Shown here: positions 35,143 through 42,612 of the stretch, one piece after another
Numbering within the stretch: position 1 is the first letter of the stretch
Layout: every line of letters starts with the position of its first letter
NCBI RefSeq assembly: GCF_009176305.1
Contig: NZ_BLAJ01000006.1
Span: forward strand, 1-64,000
Direction: 5' to 3'
Length of the DNA stretch: 64,000 nt
DNA from: Martinezella dioscoreae
GTDB lineage: Bacteria > Pseudomonadota > Alphaproteobacteria > Rhizobiales > Rhizobiaceae
Notes under the pieces: generated by a model
Databases searched by the model: none
The model's input: the letters and a program-made list of their open reading frames with translations, nothing else
What the model was told of the DNA's origin: nothing
Program-made: the position numbers and the translations under genes

Positions 35143-35451
35143 ATGGCGGATAACAGCACCATGACGATAAGCGCCACGTTCCAAACACGGCAGGCCGCAG
35201 ATCTTGCCATCGAACATCTGGTTCAGCAGCATGGAATTTCGAGGCCGGACATTTTCGTTCAATCCTCGAGCAGCGAAAACACCTCGGGTTCATCACCCTC
35301 GGGAGGAGATGCCTCGCACGACGACGGCGTTCGCCGTGACGCACGACTCGCAGGCGAGATCGAGGTCTCGGCGGATATTACGTCGAGCAAAGCTGTCACC
35401 GTCAGGCGCAGTCTCGCGGATGCCGGTGCGCTGCGTGTATGGAGCCGCTGA
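35143..35451 (+). CDS. Small hypothetical protein next to ligD, possibly stress-related
   Basis: Product of 102 residues. The first half (ISATFQTRQAADLAIEHLVQ, then GISRPDIFVQ) resembles the alpha-beta unit of small general-stress or ferredoxin-fold proteins, with a polar Ser/Gly/Asp linker and a second beta-rich half (EIEVSADITSSKAVTVRRSL). GAAGGAGA lies about 5 bases before the ATG. It ends just before a ligD remnant, so it may once have been cotranscribed with that repair gene. The function is not known to me. Confidence 0.7.
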   Translation: MADNSTMTISATFQTRQAADLAIEHLVQQHGISRPDIFVQSSSSENTSGSSPSGGDASHDDGVRRDARLAGEIEVSADITSSKAVTVRRSLADAGALRVWSR

Positions 35452-35453
35452 GC

Positions 35454-35687
35454 ATGACCAACATTCTTTCGAAATACCGCGCCAAGCGCGACTTCAAGAA
35501 GACCAGCGAACCGAGTGGGAAAACGCGTGTTAAACCGTCGAATCGCCGGCGGTTCGTTATCCAAAAACATGATGCCACGCGACTTCATTATGATCTGAGG
35601 TTGGAACTCGATGGTGTCTTCAAATCCTGGGCGGTGACAAAAGGACCGTCACGCTCGGAGAAGATGCCTGGTAGTGCCGTGTTCTGA
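35454..35687 (+). pseudogene. ligD: ATP-dependent DNA ligase D, N-terminal fragment only
   Basis: The first 70 residues are clearly LigD phosphoesterase domain: YRAKRDFKKTSEPSG, then FVIQKHDATRLHYDLRLELD and GVFKSWAVTKGPS. After GPS the sequence leaves the family (RSEKMPGSAVF) and stops. A full LigD has about 800 or more residues with phosphoesterase, ligase and polymerase parts, so nearly all of it has been deleted. No ku gene is visible nearby. The catalytic residues of the phosphoesterase that lie further downstream are absent, so the fragment is unlikely to work. Confidence 0.85.
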
Positions 35688-35725
35688 AATCTATTTCGAC
35701 ACGCAGAGCTATACGGGTAGTGGTG

Positions 35726-36019
35726 TCAGTAGCCAGCCTCTTTCTGATGTCGGAAAGCGAGGACAAACACGATATCGCCATCAGGCTCATGTCGGTAAAG
35801 CGCGACGTAGCCGGAGTCCCCAAAGGGAATCACCAGTTCACGCAATTGCGCGTCGTCCGGAAGCGGGCGGCCAATAAGAGGCGTTGATTCCACTAACAGG
35901 AACTGGCGTTCGATAGCCCGGCCCGCCCGACTTGCGGCAGTCGGCGCCTTAGCCGCCAGAAATCGCCTGCAGCGCTCCAAACCCTGTGCCGCACCTTCGG
36001 TAACGATCACTCGTGGCAC
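35726..36019 (-). CDS. RelE/ParE-superfamily toxin
   Basis: Toxin of 97 residues with the compact beta-rich fold of ParE: VIVTEGAAQGLERCRRFLAA, then helix SRAGRAIERQFLLVES, PLIGRPLPDDAQLRELVIPF and the terminal GDIVFVLAFRHQKEAGY. Its ATG lies 13 bases inside the upstream antitoxin gene, the usual coupling for such pairs. ParE-type toxins poison gyrase and RelE-type toxins cleave mRNA; I cannot decide between them from sequence. The frame looks intact. Confidence 0.85.
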   Translation of the reverse strand: MPRVIVTEGAAQGLERCRRFLAAKAPTAASRAGRAIERQFLLVESTPLIGRPLPDDAQLRELVIPFGDSGYVALYRHEPDGDIVFVLAFRHQKEAGY

Positions 36020-36279
36020 TCAGGTACCATCTCTTCCGCATCGGTGCCCCAGGTGTCCAGCCAAGTGCGTACCTCCTGTCCGGTAAGATGTCGGCCGGTC
36101 TCCTGATAGGCCGCCCAGGATGCCAAAGCCTCCTGTTTGAAGTTTTCGCGCGCTTCCTCACGTTCGACATACTGCTGAATGGCTTCGAGCATGATCCAGT
36201 GTGCCGAGCGCCGTCTTTGGCTGGCGAGGTTCTGAACTCGGTTCTTTAGCTCGTCATCAATCTTGAGAGAAGTAGCCAT
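36007..36279 (-). CDS. Ribbon-helix-helix antitoxin paired with the RelE/ParE toxin
   Basis: Antitoxin of 90 residues. The N-terminal ribbon-helix-helix reads TSLKIDDELKNRVQNLASQR, then RRSAHWIMLEAIQQYVEREE, and the C-terminal tail (about 55-90) would wrap the toxin. It precedes and overlaps the toxin gene. A pair of direct repeats (GTATTACC) directly upstream is the probable autoregulatory site. Confidence 0.87.
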   Translation of the reverse strand: MATSLKIDDELKNRVQNLASQRRRSAHWIMLEAIQQYVEREEARENFKQEALASWAAYQETGRHLTGQEVRTWLDTWGTDAEEMVPECHE

Positions 36280-36734
36280 GGCAGCCTCGTATTACCAGGT
36301 ATTACCTAGCGATAAGATAGGCATTGTTTTGCTTTTTGTCCATGATCTTACTTTATGACGAACGCCACCCCAATTTGATCGTGTTTCCTTCTGGCGGCAT
36401 CGTGGCCGGCGGACTGTGAAGTGATGCATTCCATCACAATGACATGGCCAGAGTAGGATTTTTGATCGCTCTTTAAGCAAGCGCAACCTCACTTAAATAA
36501 GTGCCAGACTAAGGTAAGCGGCCTTAAATAAGCGAGTTTTGGAGAAAGCACTCTGCAATCAAAGAGTCGCCGATCCGTACCCCTTCAAGAGCGGGATGCT
36601 CAGAGTTCAAGCAACCATTAGCTGCTTGCTCATTCTGCCGGAGAGCATTCACGCTTCATCACCCTTGCAGCAAAAATCCGCGCGGCAACGGACCAGCCGT
36701 TTCCATGTATCGTGCCCCACTTTGTCAACATGGC
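36280..36734. other. Gap of about 455 bases without a gene
   Basis: Beyond the antitoxin operator I see no gene here. It contains a perfect palindrome CACTTAAATAAGTG (36490-36503) with a second half-like copy CTTAAATAAGCG (36523-36534), and a short relative of the 21-bp repeat near 36576-36587. The region may be the scar of a lost gene whose operator remains. Confidence 0.5.
36289..36306. promoter_or_regulatory. Direct-repeat operator of the RHH antitoxin
   Basis: GTATTACC occurs at 36289-36296 and again at 36299-36306, two bases apart, beginning 10 bases upstream of the antitoxin ATG. Ribbon-helix-helix dimers typically bind such 8-10 bp spaced repeats, so this is a good candidate operator. 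Confidence 0.5.
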
Positions 36735-37319
36735 CTAGCGTGCTTGAGAGACCTGCAAAGCTTCTTTAATGACCTCTTCGAGTTCCGCACGCGTCGCCCC
36801 GTCTCGAGCCTGGACGGACATGCCCTGAAGCACGGCCACCAGAAAGCGAGCGAGGGAGCGGGATCGGGCCGGATCGAGCCAGCGTCCCAATGCGTCAGCA
36901 ATAGCTTCCCGCATAGCGTCTCGGCGGTCGGACAAAACCCGCGCGAGAGAGGCGTGTTCTTCGGCACACTGCAGCATGCCGCTCGAGACCATGCATCCTC
37001 TTTCTCCGGCGGGATCGGTTACGGCGTCGGCGGCTTGACGCAATATCGCTGCCACCGTTTCATCAAGCGTTGACGCCAAACCAAGGTTCATCGCGCCCGA
37101 CACTGTGGAATAATGATCCAAGGTCTCACGATATAGCTGGGCTTTGCTGCCGAACGCAGCATAGAGACTCGGCGGCGCGACGCCGATCGCGGCCGTCAAG
37201 TCGTTGAGCGAAACACCTTCATAACCGTGTTGCCAGAACAGCCGCATAGCGATGTCGACCGCCTGTTCACGGTTGAATGTGCGCGGTCCGCCACGCCGCT
37301 TTCTGATTTCCTTATCCAT
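36735..37319 (-). CDS. TetR-family transcriptional regulator
   Basis: Repressor of 194 residues. The helix-turn-helix is at about 15-55: REQAVDIAMRLFWQHGYEGV, then SLNDLTAAIGVAPPSLYAAF. The C-terminal ligand domain includes the TetR_C-like segment GERGCMVSSGMLQCAEEH. I start at ATG 37319 (MDKEIRKRRGG), because the longer frame runs through an operator-like palindrome. It is divergent from the exported alpha/beta hydrolase gene, and the two matching palindromes between them suggest it represses both. Confidence 0.88.
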   Translation of the reverse strand: MDKEIRKRRGGPRTFNREQAVDIAMRLFWQHGYEGVSLNDLTAAIGVAPPSLYAAFGSKAQLYRETLDHYSTVSGAMNLGLASTLDETVAAILRQAADAVTDPAGERGCMVSSGMLQCAEEHASLARVLSDRRDAMREAIADALGRWLDPARSRSLARFLVAVLQGMSVQARDGATRAELEEVIKEALQVSQAR

Positions 37320-37330
37320 AGTGATCACTA
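37319..37330. promoter_or_regulatory. Probable TetR operator, site 1
   Basis: TAGTGATCACTA is a perfect 12-bp palindrome that touches the start codon of the tetR gene. Followed by AATA, it matches site 2 (37368-37379) at 11 of 12 bases and over the flanking AATA. Binding here would block tetR itself. Confidence 0.6.
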
Positions 37331-37338
37331 AATACTGC

Positions 37339-37366
37339 TTGACGGGGGAGGTCAAGTCGCTAGTTT
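37339..37366 (+). promoter_or_regulatory. Probable promoter of the hydrolase gene
   Basis: TTGACG (37339-37344) and TAGTTT (37361-37366) are 16 bases apart and face the hydrolase gene. Site 2 of the TetR operator starts two bases after the -10, so a bound repressor would cover the transcription start. Confidence 0.5.
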
Positions 37367-37367
37367 G

Positions 37368-37379
37368 TAGTGATCGCTA
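37368..37379. promoter_or_regulatory. Probable TetR operator, site 2
   Basis: TAGTGATCGCTA differs from site 1 by one base and keeps the AATA that follows. Its centre lies 49 bp from the centre of site 1, close to five helical turns, which would allow two repressor dimers on the same DNA face. Confidence 0.6.
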
Positions 37380-37414
37380 AATATTACACGATCCAACAAA
37401 CAAAGGTAAAATCG

Positions 37415-38326
37415 ATGACCGGAAATTCTCTTACGAGGGCGATGAAAAGCATGTTCGCCGTCGTCTTACTCGTGGCGACCGCGTCCGCAGCTGCGGCTGC
37501 CGGCAAGGAATACACCGTCAAATCATCCGATGGCGTGGTGATCGCTGTCGAGGAAACCGGAAATCCGCAGGGTTGGCCAATCGTGTTCATCCATGGTCTG
37601 CTCGGCAGTCGCATCAACTGGGATAAGCAAACGTCCAGTCCCGACCTGCAGAAATTTCGGACCATCACATACGATCTCAGGGGTCATGGCCGTTCGGGGA
37701 AGCCGGATAGCGCGGACGCCTACAAGGATGGCGGTCGTTGGGCAGACGATCTCGCTGCGGTGCTGAAGCAAAGCAAAGCCAAGAAACCCGTCCTCGTCGG
37801 CTGGTCTCTGGGTGGCGTAGTTCTCTCAAACTATCTCGCCGCTCATGGCGACGCCGGGATTGGTGGTGTCGTTTATGTCGACGGTGTTATTGAGCTCAAG
37901 CCGGACTTCATCACACCGCACCCGGAGGTCTATGCAGGGCTGGGGTCTGAGGATCTGCGAACACATCTCGACACCGTGCGCACCTTTCTTGCCCTCTGCT
38001 TTCAGACGCAGCCGGACCGGGCAACATTTGAACGTCTGCTTTCAAACGCCGCGATGGCGTCGTGGGTGATGACCCGCACTGTCCCCTTGATGACGGTTAA
38101 GGCAGAAAAAGGCCTCCCCAAGGCAAAAGTGCCTGTTCTATTGATCTATGGCGGCAAAGACGACTTGGTGCGGCCCGAGGCGAGCATCGCACGTGCAAAG
38201 TCTCTGAACGGCCAGATCGAGTCGAGGATCTATGACAATTCCGGCCATGCGCCTTTCCTCGAAGAAGCGGCGCGTTTCAACAAGGATCTTGCCGACTTTA
38301 CGGCTTCCGTCGAGGGCAGCAAGTAA
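37415..38326 (+). CDS. Exported alpha/beta hydrolase
   Basis: Hydrolase of 303 residues with an N-terminal signal (TRAMKSMFAVVLLVATASAA), so probably periplasmic. The fold is clear: oxyanion FIHGLLGSR, nucleophile elbow GWSLGG (Ser near 133), acid in YGGKDDLVRPEA near 247 and His in NSGHAPFLEE near 276. Related proteins are annotated as haloperoxidases, esterases or lactonases. I start at ATG 37415, with AAAGG upstream; ATG 37442 is also possible. It is controlled, probably, by the divergent TetR protein. A quorum-signal or xenobiotic ester substrate is conceivable but not shown by the sequence. Confidence 0.87.
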   Translation: MTGNSLTRAMKSMFAVVLLVATASAAAAAGKEYTVKSSDGVVIAVEETGNPQGWPIVFIHGLLGSRINWDKQTSSPDLQKFRTITYDLRGHGRSGKPDSADAYKDGGRWADDLAAVLKQSKAKKPVLVGWSLGGVVLSNYLAAHGDAGIGGVVYVDGVIELKPDFITPHPEVYAGLGSEDLRTHLDTVRTFLALCFQTQPDRATFERLLSNAAMASWVMTRTVPLMTVKAEKGLPKAKVPVLLIYGGKDDLVRPEASIARAKSLNGQIESRIYDNSGHAPFLEEAARFNKDLADFTASVEGSK

Positions 38327-38654
38327 TATTGGCAGCCGGCATGAGGCAGCCGGCTTCCTCTTGCACCGGTGTGCTCAAGCGTGGACGACCTATGACAGCC
38401 GCGGGGTTATGCGCAACTGACCCTTGGCGGTCGGCGCCTTCGTCATCCGCTTCGAGTGTAAGGTCAAAACGAGATTGCCCCATGACCTTAGAAAGTTGCC
38501 TGTGATTATTCCGGCGTTCGTATTCTTTCAAGAGCATTCAGTCCGAGCACTTCTGTTCTGGCGATCTAAAAGACCACAGGGTACAACGGGCAAGAGATCG
38601 GTATAATGAGGCAGTCAAAATCTGCTTCTGACGGAGCACCCCACATCACCTGAT
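38327..38654. other. Convergent gap without a gene
   Basis: Besides the terminator near its left edge I see nothing coding here. The frames are short, and none resembles a known protein or RNA. It separates the hydrolase gene from the CMD-family gene, which end towards each other. Confidence 0.5.
38334..38355 (+). terminator. Stem-loop terminator after the hydrolase gene
   Basis: AGCCGGC (38334-38340) and GCCGGCT (38349-38355) form a perfect 7-bp stem with an 8-nt loop, 8 bases after the hydrolase stop, followed by a pyrimidine-rich TCCTCTT. It is a reasonable intrinsic terminator. Confidence 0.5.
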
Positions 38655-39197
38655 CTAAGATAATGGTTTTTCAGCTAGCTCTCCGGCAACAGCCTCATCG
38701 ATCGGAGTGTCATAGGTCATCAGCACATAGCCAAGCACTGTATAGAAGCCGACTGTGGCAATGAGGTCGAACACCCCTTGCTTTCCCAGCAGGGCCGAAA
38801 GCCCTTTTTCCAGATCGGGCGGCAGGCGACGCAGATCGAACAGTGCATCGACGGCCTGAGTAATAAGACCGTCCTCTCCCTCCGGCGTGCCTCGTAGTGT
38901 ACGGATACGCGCATCGGACATTCCGAGCGCGCGGGCGCGACTGACATGGTGCGCCCATTCATAGGCAGAGCCCATCCGGTGAGCAGCACGCAGGATCACG
39001 ACTTCGGAGCGGATTGGACCAAGGACGTTATCCTTGACGATGTGCTGGCGCAGCGGAGCCCAGGCTTTGAGGAGCGCTGGATGATGCGCCATGGTGCGGT
39101 AGACGTTCAGTGCGCCCGCGAAGCCCGGCAGCATGTCGGTGATTTCGTTCGGCCATTTGTCGTCTGAAAGGGGCGGGCAGGGGGATGTTGTCATCAC
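38655..39197 (-). CDS. Carboxymuconolactone decarboxylase family protein without CxxC
   Basis: All-alpha protein of 180 residues of the CMD/AhpD superfamily: RSEVVILRAAHRMGSAYEWA, then HHVSRARALGMSDARIRTLR. The peroxidatic CxxC is replaced by SAYE, so it is not an AhpD-like peroxidase; this variant with EW(A)HH is common among CMD proteins near catabolic genes. It follows the class III aminotransferase gene by 14 bases on the same strand and is probably cotranscribed with it. The activity is unknown. Confidence 0.85.
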   Translation of the reverse strand: MMTTSPCPPLSDDKWPNEITDMLPGFAGALNVYRTMAHHPALLKAWAPLRQHIVKDNVLGPIRSEVVILRAAHRMGSAYEWAHHVSRARALGMSDARIRTLRGTPEGEDGLITQAVDALFDLRRLPPDLEKGLSALLGKQGVFDLIATVGFYTVLGYVLMTYDTPIDEAVAGELAEKPLS

Positions 39198-39211
39198 GAG
39201 GGCTCCGGAGA

Positions 39212-40537
39212 TCAGGCCGTTACGGCGGCGTGAATAGCGTCGGTCAGCCGGTCGGCGATCATATCAATCTCGTCCTCGCGGATGATGTAGGCAGGAGCGA
39301 GCAGGACATGGTCCCCGTAGCGGCCATCGATCGTGCCACCCATGGGATAGCACATCAGACCTCTCTGCATGGCTTCCTTCTTGATCCGGGCATGGATCTT
39401 ACGCGCAGGGTCGAAGGGCGTCTTGCTGTCCCTCTCCGCTACGAGCTCGACTCCGCGAAACAATCCGCGTCCACGAATATCTCCCACATAGGGCGAGCCG
39501 CCGAGACGGGCTTCGAGCCCGGCCTGAAGGCGCTCACCCATCACAGCGACATTTTCCATCAGGCCGGGCCGTGTGAGGATTTCGACGACTTTGTTGGCGG
39601 CAGCAGCAGCCATCGGATGGCCGATATAGGTATGACCATGCTGAAAAAGCCCCGAACCTTCAGCGAAAGCCTTATAGATCCTGCGTGACAGCATCACTGC
39701 GCCGATCGGTTGGAAACCGCCGCCCAGACCTTTAGCGATGGTGACGAGATCGGGCACGATACCTTCCTGCTCCAACGCGAAAATCGTTCCCGTACGCCCC
39801 ATGCCGCACATGACCTCGTCGAGGATCAGGAGGACGCCGTATTTGTCGCAGATGTGCCTAATCTTCTTGAAATAATCAGCGATCGGACCGACCGCACCAA
39901 GCGTGGCGCCGACGACGGGTTCGGCGATGAAAGTCATGACCTGATCGGGCCCAAGTTCCAGGATTTTGGCTTCCAGCTCCGCTGCCAGACGGGTTGCGTA
40001 GGCTTCCGGCGTTTCTTGCGGCAACTTATCGCGATATGCGTAGCAGGGCGAGATATGGTGCGTCTCTGGCAGAATGGGCTGGAATTGCGCGCGTCGCCAT
40101 GCGTTGCCACCTGCGGCCAGCGCACCGATCGTATTGCCGTGATAGCTCTGCCGGCGTGCGATGATATGGCGCCGCTGCGGCTGACCGATCTCCACGAAGT
40201 ACTGGCGGGCCATCTTAAGCGCAGCCTCCACGGCTTCCGAGCCGCCCGAAACCAGATAAACGTAATCGAGACCCTCAGGCGTCAGCACCACAAGTTTCTC
40301 GGCAAGCTCTTCGGCTGCATCCGTGGTGAAGAAGGATGTATGGGCATAGCTGATGCGGCCCATTTGCTCCCTCATAGCTTCCAGCACTTCGGGGTGATTG
40401 TGGCCGAGGCAGCTGACGGCGGCACCGCCCGAACCGTCCAGATAATGGCGGCCTTCGCTGTCAATAATGTAGACCCCCTCTCCAGCAACGGCGTGTGGCA
40501 GATCGGATGCGATGGAGCGGTGGAGAATTTTGGTCAT
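39212..40537 (-). CDS. Class III pyridoxal-phosphate aminotransferase
   Basis: Aminotransferase of 441 residues. The PLP-binding Lys is in DLVTIAKGLGGGFQPIGAVM, preceded by LLILDEVMCGMGRTG with the pyridine-ring Asp, and the substrate-lid region is YLVSGGSEAVEAALKMARQY. The family covers omega-amino acid, polyamine, 4-aminobutyrate and beta-alanine transaminases; the exact one cannot be told. I start at ATG 40537 (MTKILHRS). It is divergent from an RpiR regulator across about 200 bases and upstream of a CMD-family gene. It could act on the product of the C45 hydrolase and importer encoded nearby. Confidence 0.9.
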   Translation of the reverse strand: MTKILHRSIASDLPHAVAGEGVYIIDSEGRHYLDGSGGAAVSCLGHNHPEVLEAMREQMGRISYAHTSFFTTDAAEELAEKLVVLTPEGLDYVYLVSGGSEAVEAALKMARQYFVEIGQPQRRHIIARRQSYHGNTIGALAAGGNAWRRAQFQPILPETHHISPCYAYRDKLPQETPEAYATRLAAELEAKILELGPDQVMTFIAEPVVGATLGAVGPIADYFKKIRHICDKYGVLLILDEVMCGMGRTGTIFALEQEGIVPDLVTIAKGLGGGFQPIGAVMLSRRIYKAFAEGSGLFQHGHTYIGHPMAAAAANKVVEILTRPGLMENVAVMGERLQAGLEARLGGSPYVGDIRGRGLFRGVELVAERDSKTPFDPARKIHARIKKEAMQRGLMCYPMGGTIDGRYGDHVLLAPAYIIREDEIDMIADRLTDAIHAAVTA

Positions 40538-40620
40538 CGGTGTGTCCTGGCTGCGCGCTGTTCGCGGTGACGGAGAGAATGTCGTCACGAGCCAGATTGC
40601 AGATTTAAAGGACGAGTGCA

Positions 40621-40656
40621 ACGATTGTTTTATATTATGCGAAACGAGACGATTGT
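40621..40656. promoter_or_regulatory. ACGATTGT direct repeats in the divergent promoter region
   Basis: ACGATTGT occurs at 40621-40628 and 40649-40656, 28 bases apart start to start, in the gap between the aminotransferase and the RpiR gene. RpiR regulators often bind repeats next to their own genes, so these may be their sites; the support is only the repeat itself. Confidence 0.3.
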
Positions 40657-40734
40657 ATCTTCTCTCGACAATTCGGTGCGGAGCGAAGTGGCGCGCTGTA
40701 AAACATTGACTTGCGTGCAGGTCTCGGGAACAGC

Positions 40735-41658
40735 ATGATTGAAACAGTGAGGCACGGCATGAACCAAGTGTTGCAGAACGATTCTCTGCGTTCGCATATT
40801 GTCGAACGCTTCGACGGTATGTCGCCGCAATTGCAACAGGCGGCTCGTCACATCATCGAGCATCCACAGGAAGTGGCGCTCGTCTCCATGCGGGAACTTG
40901 CGCGGAACGCCGGTGTGCAGCCCTCGACTATGACTAGGCTTGCGAAGTTCCTGGGTTTGTCCGGTTATGACGACATTCGCGTGCATTATGCCGAGATTAT
41001 CCGTGGCGGTGGCGAGGGCTTTGCCGCTCGCGCGGCTCTAAAAGGAGGGCATCGGAGCGGTGAAGCCAAAGAAGGCTTGGCGGAACGGATGCTCAGCGGG
41101 CTTTCGGCACAGATTGCCAGCCTTTGCGAGCCCCATTCGCTGGAACGGCTCGGTTCGGCCGCAACTCGGCTGCACGAAGCACGCCGGATCTATGTTCTCG
41201 GGCTCCGCTCCTGCCACTCCGTGGTATGGCATTTCCACTATGTCATGAACTTGCTCGGCGAAAAAACCGTGCATCTCGATGGTCCGGCTGGAACGGGCGG
41301 CGACGGGCTCATTCGCGCCGGCGCGCAGGACGTTCTGCTCGTAATCTCAATCAATCCTTATGCCCGCGTGACGCTTGAACTGGCGGAAACCGCCCGCGGC
41401 AAGGGAATGGGAATCGTTGCGATCACCGACAGCGAGGTTTCTCCGCTGGTTTCCATCGCCGACGACCTCATTCTCTGTCCGACCGAAAGCCAGACCTTCT
41501 TTCACACGTTGACGCCGGCGCTCGCTATCTCGGAAGTCCTATGTGGGTTGCTGGCAGCGCGGGACGAGTCTGCGGGCCTTGAGGAGTTGAAGCGCGTAGA
41601 TCAGCATCTTAAAGCCCTGAACACCTATGCGACATCTATTCCGCGTCGGAAGATATGA
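40735..41658 (+). CDS. MurR/RpiR-family regulator
   Basis: Regulator of 307 residues with an N-terminal RpiR helix-turn-helix (REL­ARNAGVQPSTMTRLAKFL, then GLSGYDDIRVHYAE) and a C-terminal SIS domain (IYVLGLRSCHSVVWHFHYVM, later GIVAITDSEVSPLVSIADDL) that would bind a phosphorylated or amino ligand. ATG 40735 and ATG 40759 are both possible; the second has GAGG 6 bases upstream. It diverges from the aminotransferase gene and converges with a second RpiR gene, with only 12 bases between the stops. Confidence 0.88.
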   Translation: MIETVRHGMNQVLQNDSLRSHIVERFDGMSPQLQQAARHIIEHPQEVALVSMRELARNAGVQPSTMTRLAKFLGLSGYDDIRVHYAEIIRGGGEGFAARAALKGGHRSGEAKEGLAERMLSGLSAQIASLCEPHSLERLGSAATRLHEARRIYVLGLRSCHSVVWHFHYVMNLLGEKTVHLDGPAGTGGDGLIRAGAQDVLLVISINPYARVTLELAETARGKGMGIVAITDSEVSPLVSIADDLILCPTESQTFFHTLTPALAISEVLCGLLAARDESAGLEELKRVDQHLKALNTYATSIPRRKI

Positions 41659-41670
41659 GCCGGATCGCCG

Positions 41671-42603
41671 TCATGGGTTATCCGCTTCGATCCGCAGGTC
41701 CTTGATCAGCGCTTCACGCCTCGCAAGGGCGCTGACGGCGCTTTCGCCCAGAATGCGGGCAACGAGGTTGAGCAGGCCCTCGCAGAAAACGACATAGGCA
41801 CCCATGCTGTTGCTGAAGAAGCTGCTGGCATGCGGCACGAAAAAAGCATGTTCGGAAGGCGCGACAAGCGGTGACGACCGGGTGTCTGTCACAGCTATCA
41901 CACGAATGCCGTAACGCGCGGCAATGGTCGCGACATCCGCTACATTTCGCGTATAGGGCGCGCAACTGGCGACGACAAGCACGTCGCCGGCCGCAAGCTG
42001 CGCAATCCCTTCCGCTTCACCGAGTCGCGGTGCGTCAAGAAGGCCGATGTCGTCGCGCAGCATTGACAGTCCGTAGGTGAGGAAGCTTGCGAAGGCATGG
42101 AATTGCCGCACTCCATAGACGCGAATACGGGGCGCATGGGCCAACAGCGCCGCGGCGGCGCGCAGGTGCCTGTTGTCGAGTTGGGCAAGGAAGCCGTCGA
42201 TGTTGGCTTTCGATTCCGTTGCCAGCCTTTCGAGCACCGCATGCTCTTCGCCATCGCCTTGTCGTGCGGAAATCAGCCGGCCTGCCTGACGACTGTAGAA
42301 GTAGCGCTCGTCGTCGGTGATTGCTTCGCGAAAAATGCCCTGAAAATCGTTGAAGCCACCATAGCCCAGACGCTGAGCCAGCCGGGTGAGCGTCGATGGG
42401 TTGACGCCAAGCGCCGCTGACAGTTCCGAAATGGTCCGTACCGCTGCCTGTTCTGGGATGTCGACCAGTCGCGATAAGACATCGAGCGCTTTGCTGCCCA
42501 AAGACAGGCTCGTCTCCCCACGCCTTATGCCGACGGTCAGCGCCCGCAGTTCTTCCAGCGTCTGCGGACGCTCAAAAGTGGTTGGCAGGTCGCTGCCCGT
42601 CAT
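41671..42603 (-). CDS. Second MurR/RpiR-family regulator
   Basis: Regulator of 310 residues in the same family as the gene it faces. The helix-turn-helix is at about 50-95 (ISELSAALGVNPSTLTRLAQ, then RLGYGGFNDFQGIFREA) and the SIS domain follows (RIRVYGVRQFHAFASFLTYG, later RVIAVTDTRSSPLVAPSEHA). It is the last gene of the minus-strand importer/C45 operon, ten bases after the C45 gene. The two regulators are clearly different in sequence, so they are not a recent duplication. Confidence 0.88.
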   Translation of the reverse strand: MTGSDLPTTFERPQTLEELRALTVGIRRGETSLSLGSKALDVLSRLVDIPEQAAVRTISELSAALGVNPSTLTRLAQRLGYGGFNDFQGIFREAITDDERYFYSRQAGRLISARQGDGEEHAVLERLATESKANIDGFLAQLDNRHLRAAAALLAHAPRIRVYGVRQFHAFASFLTYGLSMLRDDIGLLDAPRLGEAEGIAQLAAGDVLVVASCAPYTRNVADVATIAARYGIRVIAVTDTRSSPLVAPSEHAFFVPHASSFFSNSMGAYVVFCEGLLNLVARILGESAVSALARREALIKDLRIEADNP

Positions 42604-42612
42604 TCAAAACCC

